The position numbers and the translations under genes were made by a program. This document shows positions 12,794-17,200 of a DNA stretch of 17,200 nucleotides, in pieces (positions within the stretch are counted from its first letter, which is position 1; each line of letters starts with the position of its first letter). This stretch comes from Actinomycetes bacterium. GTDB lineage: Bacteria; Actinomycetota; Actinomycetes; Propionibacteriales; Propionibacteriaceae. A model generated the notes under the pieces. That model was not told where the DNA came from and did no database searches. It saw nothing but the letters and a program-made list of their open reading frames with translations. The stretch spans positions 1 to 17,200 of the forward strand of contig JAEZYG010000064.1 of the NCBI GenBank assembly GCA_023419175.1. The letters are read 5' to 3'.

Positions 12794-14859
12794 CGCATCT
12801 CCTGTCGGTCGGAATCGATGAGGTCTCGTCTGCGTCTATATCGCGAAGAGATGATGGGGTCACACCAACACAAGATGGCGGGCAAGAAGAGGTTGACCAT
12901 GATGAAGGACAAAGCAGCTCCCCTGCCGAGAACAGCGCCCAACTGAGAGATGATTTCCATCGACGAAATCATCGCCAAGACCACTCCGGCGAGGGTGAGA
13001 ATCAGCGCTGGAATCAAAAGAGTTCTGAATGTATCGACAATGGTATTGAAAACAGATTCGCGCACGGATAACCGTTGTCGATGATCAAGATAATGTTGGG
13101 TGAACAAAATGGCGTAGTCCACTGTCGCCCCTAACTGAACAGTGCTCACTATTAGGTAGCCGATATATGCCATATGCTCGCCTGCGAAATAGGGGACGGC
13201 GAGATTGATCCAAATCGACCCTTCAATGGTGAGGATTAAAATGATCGGAATGACGATCGATCGGAAGGTGAGAATGAGGACAAGGCTAATCGATATGATC
13301 GCCAAGACAGTGACGATACGGTTGTCCTTGGTAATCGTGGTCTTCATATCCAAATTGACAGCGGGTTCTCCCACAAGATGAGCCTCAGACGGATAGTAAC
13401 TCTCAGCAAGGGAGCGGATCCGATCGACCAAGGCGAAACTCTCCTCGCCTTCCTTATCGCAATCGGCGATCATGATGATGCGTTCATAGCGATCCGATAA
13501 CAGTGAATGCGCCTGGTTTTCAACGATCTGCTGGGGAATATCCGCGCCGATCATCGTCCGCACCGATGTGATAGAGCGGATCTGATCGAGACTACCCAAT
13601 GCGCTTTCTAACTGCGCACCGCGTCCCGATTCACCTCTCGGGATAAGAAGAGCTAGCTGGACTTCACGTCCAAAATGTTGCTCGATGAGATCGCGATCGC
13701 GCGCAGCTCGACTCTGCTCAGGATAGGAGCTATTGCCATAGAGGAAATGATTATGCCCTTGGGCGAGCCAACAGATAGGTAACAGTATTGCGATCACGAT
13801 GAGCAGACGCATCCAACGGGATACGAAATGTGCAATTGGGACGAAGCGAGGCAAGAGCTGACGATGGCTGGTGCGATAGATGAGCGGTGAAGCCACGATT
13901 AAGAAAGCGGGCATGACGACGATCACTGCCACCAAACTGAGCGCAACGCCCTTAGCCAAAACGAAACCGAGATCGGGGCCGAGCCTAAAAGACATCGCCA
14001 CCAAGGCCAAGAAGCCAAGCACAGTCGTCATAGACGAAGAGATGATCGCATAGGCAGCATCGACAATCGCCAAACGGATCGCCTCAATCTCACCTTTCCC
14101 CTCGGCGATACGGCGATCTCGAGCGTGAAGTAAGAAGATGCCGTAGTCCATGGAGACCGCTAACTGCAAAACAGCAACCACCGCTTGAGTGATGAAGGAT
14201 ACGGACGAAGCCAAGGCATTGGTTCCCATATTGACCGCTATCGCAACGCTGATTGTCGCCAATAAAATGATGGGTTCAAGCCAGCTTCGCGTTGAAAGGC
14301 AGAGGAGGATCAACCCTAGTGGAATCATGATCGCCATGATCGTGGCGATCTCTGAAGAGGTTGAGTGGCGAGCCATCGCCAAATCCACCAACTGACCTTC
14401 AACCGCACCTTCATCTGTGGCGATAGCCCGCAGATCGTCAACGATCTGGACGGAGCGATCCAGATCAGCACTCACCTGGTAAAGAGCTGTCCCATCTCGA
14501 TAGAAACGCTCCACCTGATCGGAAGGCTGCATCTGTAAAGGAATATGGATATCGCTCACATCATCGAGCCAGATCACCGATGTGACACCCGATATACCTG
14601 CAATCTTTTCCTTAATTTCAAGGGCTTTTACCATGTCCACATGGGGAACATAGACGCGAGCATTAGGCATGGAAGAATCGAATTCATCCTCCATGATCTC
14701 CAATGCGATCGTTGAGGGAGCATGGGCCGGGACATAGCTGGTCATGTCGTAATTGACCGTCACCTTTGTTGCCGCCCATGAAGCAAGAGCGGTGAGAAAG
14801 ATCACCAGCACGATGATGGCGCGCGCATGGGAGACGATAGCGGCCGATATCTTGCCCAT
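12790..14859 (-). CDS. MMPL-family RND transporter
   Basis: 689-residue integral membrane transporter of the MMPL/RND superfamily, with two internally similar halves: TM1 at 13-30, extracytoplasmic loop 31-170, TM2-6 within 170-325; then TM7 at about 350-366, loop 367-512, TM8-12 within 513-670. Each half has the proton-relay Asp-Tyr pair: LAVSMDYGIFLL (D238, Y239) and LGATVDYAILF (D581, Y582). Loop motifs such as LVGEPAVNLDM (495-505) are typical. Such proteins export lipids, lipopeptides or drugs in actinobacteria; the substrate here is not predictable. AGGAGG precedes ATG 14859. The downstream heptad-repeat gene overlaps by 4 bp, so the pair is an operon. The promoter region holds a palindrome. 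Confidence 0.93.
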   Translation of the reverse strand: MGKISAAIVSHARAIIVLVIFLTALASWAATKVTVNYDMTSYVPAHAPSTIALEIMEDEFDSSMPNARVYVPHVDMVKALEIKEKIAGISGVTSVIWLDDVSDIHIPLQMQPSDQVERFYRDGTALYQVSADLDRSVQIVDDLRAIATDEGAVEGQLVDLAMARHSTSSEIATIMAIMIPLGLILLCLSTRSWLEPIILLATISVAIAVNMGTNALASSVSFITQAVVAVLQLAVSMDYGIFLLHARDRRIAEGKGEIEAIRLAIVDAAYAIISSSMTTVLGFLALVAMSFRLGPDLGFVLAKGVALSLVAVIVVMPAFLIVASPLIYRTSHRQLLPRFVPIAHFVSRWMRLLIVIAILLPICWLAQGHNHFLYGNSSYPEQSRAARDRDLIEQHFGREVQLALLIPRGESGRGAQLESALGSLDQIRSITSVRTMIGADIPQQIVENQAHSLLSDRYERIIMIADCDKEGEESFALVDRIRSLAESYYPSEAHLVGEPAVNLDMKTTITKDNRIVTVLAIISISLVLILTFRSIVIPIILILTIEGSIWINLAVPYFAGEHMAYIGYLIVSTVQLGATVDYAILFTQHYLDHRQRLSVRESVFNTIVDTFRTLLIPALILTLAGVVLAMISSMEIISQLGAVLGRGAALSFIMVNLFLPAILCWCDPIISSRYRRRRDLIDSDRQEMR

Positions 14860-14892
14860 CTATCTCCTCCTCGAGCCTAGAACTGTCTCCAT

Positions 14893-14909
14893 TATGGCTC
14901 ATCGCCATA
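14893..14909. promoter_or_regulatory. palindrome upstream of the MMPL operon
   Basis: TATGGC (14893-14898) and GCCATA (14904-14909) are perfect inverted arms around a 5-bp centre, about 35 bp before the MMPL start codon. A -10-like CATAAT on the minus strand overlaps its end. The size and place suit a dimeric repressor such as TetR, but no regulator gene is adjacent. Confidence 0.35.
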
Positions 14910-15029
14910 TCGCATAGTTGAGCAATGGACGATAAAACCGTCTTTCTTAGATCCCGAAACGAAGTCACAAAGCCCTCAAGACGCTAGCTATCGTCAATCC
15001 AGCAATGTCGCATATGCAGATGGACAAAA

Positions 15030-15064
15030 CCCGGCTAGGTGGAAAAACAATCCACCTAACCGGG
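15030..15064 (-). terminator. intrinsic terminator after the sorC-tpi genes
   Basis: CCCGG-C-TAGGTGGA (15030-15043) pairs with TCCACCTA-A-CCGGG (15051-15064): a 14-position stem with one mismatch and a 7-nt loop. On the minus strand it is followed by TTTTG. It lies 37 bp after the isomerase stop. Its inner arms TAGGTGG/CCACCTA recur in the hairpin upstream of sorC. Confidence 0.8.
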
Positions 15065-15101
15065 AATAAGGAGAGATCGCCTTAACAACGATTTTGGGCG
15101 C

Positions 15102-15797
15102 CTAAGAGTTTTTTGCGCGGACAAGAGCGGTGAACATCTCAGTCAAAATCCCTTTCCAATCGGAATGTTTGACGATACCGCTCGTCCCCCCAGATCCATC
15201 AGCGCCCATTGCTATCACAGCCTCCACATCGTCTCCTGTGGATACACCAGCCGCTTGAATGACGAGAATCGATTCGTCCACTTCTTTGACGATACGAGTC
15301 GTCCTGGACACGTAATCCCCCGCGTCCATCTGACCGGTACCGATATTGGCTGTTGGCTCACAGATCATGACATCTGGTTTCAATGTGGCAATCGCGCGAC
15401 ACTGTTCATCGCTATCAGCGCAGACGATGACGGCCAATCCAACCTCACGGGCTCTCTTAATCGAGGCGTCGAGCCCAGCCATATCGCATGGATGTTCAGC
15501 ATGATTCAATACCACCGCGTGAACGCCGGCCTCCACTAGATTCTCTGGACAGATATGTCCCATACCACGTCCAGGGAGGATGGGATCGAGATGTTGAGCT
15601 GTGACGATCAACGATGTCGTATTCTCAGCGACCAACCTCAAATCGACATGCTGGGCGGTGAAGATGACGTCGATATCGAATTGATGCGACAACTCGTCTG
15701 CTAATCGAGCCAATTCCAGAGTTTTTTGACCACCTAAATAGGCTTTCGGATTGACGATTAGGAAAGGAGATCTTAGACGTCGCGCATGGCTATTCAT
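15102..15797 (-). CDS. triose-phosphate-isomerase-fold sugar-phosphate isomerase (archaeal/EryH-like)
   Basis: A 231-residue TIM-barrel isomerase. Catalytic positions of triose-phosphate isomerase are visible: N16 and K18 in VNPKAYLGG, the His in LNHAEHP (H99, in place of the usual GHSERR), E147 in CEPTANIGTG with the phosphate loop, and the C-terminal phosphate-binding GGTSGIVK (203-210). The short length and these motifs resemble archaeal TIM and the EryH/LerI L-erythrulose-1-phosphate isomerases rather than the 250-residue bacterial glycolytic enzyme. ATG 15797 is chosen because AAGGAGG precedes it; that site lies inside the end of the SorC gene, whose stop overlaps by 8 bp. The SorC regulator next door supports a catabolic sugar-phosphate role. 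Whether it also serves glycolysis depends on a second tpiA elsewhere in the genome. Confidence 0.85.
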   Translation of the reverse strand: MNSHARRLRSPFLIVNPKAYLGGQKTLELARLADELSHQFDIDVIFTAQHVDLRLVAENTTSLIVTAQHLDPILPGRGMGHICPENLVEAGVHAVVLNHAEHPCDMAGLDASIKRAREVGLAVIVCADSDEQCRAIATLKPDVMICEPTANIGTGQMDAGDYVSRTTRIVKEVDESILVIQAAGVSTGDDVEAVIAMGADGSGGTSGIVKHSDWKGILTEMFTALVRAKNS

Positions 15798-16758
15798 GTT
15801 TTCCTCCTTCATCTAAAAGGGCTTGAGCCAAAATGTCATCGATGACCAAAACGGTGAGGCACCCCGTTTTCAGCGCTCCGATTAGACCGTGAACTTTATC
15901 GGCTCCAGCGGCTAGGCCTATGACCGTATCGATGGCGGCAAGACGTTCTAAACCGATACCGATCACCCTCCTACTCAGAGGAGGCCCGCATATCTGCCCA
16001 TCACGGTCATAGAAGACGCTACACATATCACCTACAGGGTTCATCTGGGCGATCATCTGTCGTTCTGAAGGGGAAAAATGCATAGCCTCAACGAGTTTGG
16101 CTGAGGTTTGAACCCCGTAGGAGCCGATGCCAACAAAAGCCAACTGAGTTTCACTCAGTTTTTCAATAGTCGTGGTCACACTCGACTCATGAATCAAAGC
16201 TTTCCACGTGGCTTCAGATTCGACGATGGCAGGAGCATCGAAACGAATCGCTCGAGCGCCGAATTGACCCGCAACCCTTTGAATATAGCTATTGCCCGAT
16301 AACCCCCCATCCACTGTCGGCATTCCACCTACCAGCGGAGCAAAGACGATATCTCTATGCAATTTCACATCATCAATCGCCTCGATGAGAGCGCCGATAG
16401 TTCGCCCCCAACTAAAACCAATCTGTTGCACATGGGGAGCTCGATCTGCAAAAATCTGAGCGCCGATTTCAGCTACTGCCTCCATCTCAGAGAAACGGTT
16501 ATGGGTATTGGCAACATAGATATCGGAGAGGGAGAAACGTTTAGCGATCTCATCTTCTAACCACGGACAACGGGTTACTTGATCGACCCCTTTGATACGC
16601 ACTTGGACGATTCCCGCCCGTCTCGCTGCGGTCAAAACTCGCGATACGGATGACCGGGATAATCCCAAACGATCCCCTACCACTTTCTGATCGAGACCTT
16701 CGAGATAGTACATGCGCGCAGCATCGATCAGGAGTTGCTCTTCACGTCTTGCCGGCAT
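15790..16758 (-). CDS. SorC/DeoR-type sugar-responsive transcription regulator
   Basis: 322-residue regulator of the SorC family. An N-terminal helix-turn-helix (about 23-48; QKVVGDRLGLSRSSVSRVL) is followed by the C-terminal sugar-phosphate-binding domain of glucosamine-6-phosphate-isomerase-like fold (about 60-320), with GFSWGRTIGAL, APLVGG and GVGSYG-like GIGSYG segments. Members such as EryD, DeoR and CggR sense phosphorylated sugars. ATG 16758 has AGGGAGAG just upstream; the in-frame GTG at 16773 lies in that ribosome binding site and is less likely. It is coupled to the downstream isomerase gene by overlap and follows the SAF dehydrogenase by 56 bp, which contain an 11-bp-stem hairpin. 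It probably controls its own cassette in response to a pathway intermediate. Confidence 0.9.
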   Translation of the reverse strand: MPARREEQLLIDAARMYYLEGLDQKVVGDRLGLSRSSVSRVLTAARRAGIVQVRIKGVDQVTRCPWLEDEIAKRFSLSDIYVANTHNRFSEMEAVAEIGAQIFADRAPHVQQIGFSWGRTIGALIEAIDDVKLHRDIVFAPLVGGMPTVDGGLSGNSYIQRVAGQFGARAIRFDAPAIVESEATWKALIHESSVTTTIEKLSETQLAFVGIGSYGVQTSAKLVEAMHFSPSERQMIAQMNPVGDMCSVFYDRDGQICGPPLSRRVIGIGLERLAAIDTVIGLAAGADKVHGLIGALKTGCLTVLVIDDILAQALLDEGGKHE

Positions 16759-16776
16759 GATCTCTCCCTTCACCGC

Positions 16777-16810
16777 GATAGGTGGCGACTGGGATCAGCC
16801 GCCACCTATC
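16777..16810 (-). promoter_or_regulatory. 11-bp-stem hairpin between the dehydrogenase and sorC
   Basis: GATAGGTGGCG (16777-16787) and CGCCACCTATC (16800-16810) are perfect arms around a 12-nt loop. The hairpin starts 4 bp after the dehydrogenase stop and ends about 18 nt before the sorC start, right against its ribosome binding site. There is no U tract, so it suits an attenuator, an mRNA 3'-end stabiliser or processing site, or a DNA operator better than a full terminator. Its TAGGTGG/CCACCTA arms match those of the terminator after tpi. Confidence 0.65.
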
Positions 16811-16814
16811 ACTA

Positions 16815-17200
16815 TCACTGACCGATAATTCCTTGAGCTACCAGGGCATCTTGGAGACGGCGCATGGCAACCAGCGGACGCGATTCATCGACCTCAATAT
16901 CGTCATAGGTGATGATCTCACCTTGAGCCACCGGACGGATCAATCGCGAACGCATGAGCAACCCGATCGGTACAGCGTTCAACTCGCGCGCTTTCTCAGC
17001 TGGAATTGCCCAACCGTAATAGTGATGTCCACCCATGCCTTCGAGGGTGATATCCGCTTCCAGATCGAATTTGGCTCGCCCAACAACCTCGGTGCACACA
17101 TAGCGGGATTGGAAATCGGCGCGTGAATTGAGAACAGCTTCACCAATCGATAGATGAGCTTCGATAGAGGCGATATGCCACGGACGGTAGAACAGATAGT
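16815..17200 (-). CDS. SAF-domain NAD(P)-dependent oxidoreductase, homoserine-dehydrogenase-like/DXR-II family (5' end outside window)
   Basis: Only the C-terminal 127 residues are seen; the frame stays open to the window end. The visible part starts LFYRPWHIASIEAHLSIGEA, then a VCTEVVGRAKFDL strand, GWAIPAEKARELNAVPIGLL and the SAF-type segment PVAQGEIITYDDIEVDES, ending in MRRLQDALVAQG. This order and these motifs match the C-terminus of the homoserine-dehydrogenase-like family that includes the Brucella DXR-like enzyme (DRL/DXR-II), which makes methylerythritol phosphate. Other members sit in sugar and polyol operons. The Rossmann domain and catalytic residues are beyond the window, so the substrate cannot be decided. 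Its place upstream of SorC and a TIM-fold isomerase favours short-chain sugar-phosphate metabolism. Confidence 0.82.
   Translation of the reverse strand, partial: YLFYRPWHIASIEAHLSIGEAVLNSRADFQSRYVCTEVVGRAKFDLEADITLEGMGGHHYYGWAIPAEKARELNAVPIGLLMRSRLIRPVAQGEIITYDDIEVDESRPLVAMRRLQDALVAQGIIGQ

Noticed and set aside
14684..14968. 94-codon minus-strand frame overlapping the start of MMPL
   Set aside because: Out of frame with the transporter start, no ribosome binding site of note, and it would run through the MMPL promoter region.

Overview
The window reads as chromosomal core DNA of an actinobacterium (Actinomycetota) of middling GC content. The taxon call rests on a CarD RNA-polymerase-binding regulator next to ispF, a DUF4032 protein beside a lone MsiK/UgpC-type sugar ATPase, actinobacterial-looking IspF and RlmB sequences, and an MMPL transporter with a separate heptad-repeat partner. 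I cannot name a genus. There are no rRNA or tRNA genes, no CRISPR array, no insertion sequence and no phage genes.

Layout. Positions 1-331 are an AT-rich block with an 11-C homopolymer framed by an inverted repeat and, at most, a 27-codon plus-strand ORF. Then come, on the minus strand, DUF4032 (332-1717) and the sugar ABC ATPase (1820-2899), with a strong hairpin between them and a palindromic operator candidate at the ATPase promoter. On the plus strand follow a DedA/VTT membrane protein, cysS, rlmB and glyA (3162-7874). They converge on the minus-strand ispF and carD (8035-9027) across a shared hairpin terminator. Next on the minus strand are a small bacterial-PH protein, gpmA with a clear intrinsic terminator in front of the PH gene, and a two-gene operon of an MMPL/RND transporter and a secreted Leu/Gly heptad-repeat protein (10421-14859). 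The last block (15102-17200, minus) is a SAF-domain dehydrogenase of the homoserine-dehydrogenase-like/DXR-II family (5' end outside the window), a SorC-type sugar-phosphate regulator and an archaeal/EryH-like triose-phosphate-isomerase-fold enzyme, ended by a terminator.

How the genes work together. Most are housekeeping: translation (cysS, rlmB), one-carbon metabolism (glyA), glycolysis (gpmA), isoprenoids (ispF) and transcription of stable RNA (carD). The usual actinobacterial carD-ispD-ispF-cysS-rlmB run is broken here: ispD is absent between carD and ispF, and cysS-rlmB lie apart in the opposite orientation. The parts most worth a second look are the dehydrogenase-SorC-isomerase cassette (probably tetrose or other short polyol/sugar-phosphate catabolism, with a DXR-II isoprenoid role as an alternative), the two related palindromes that flank sorC-tpi, the split MMPL system, the long chlamydial-type GlyA, and an excess of the octamer GCGATCGC.
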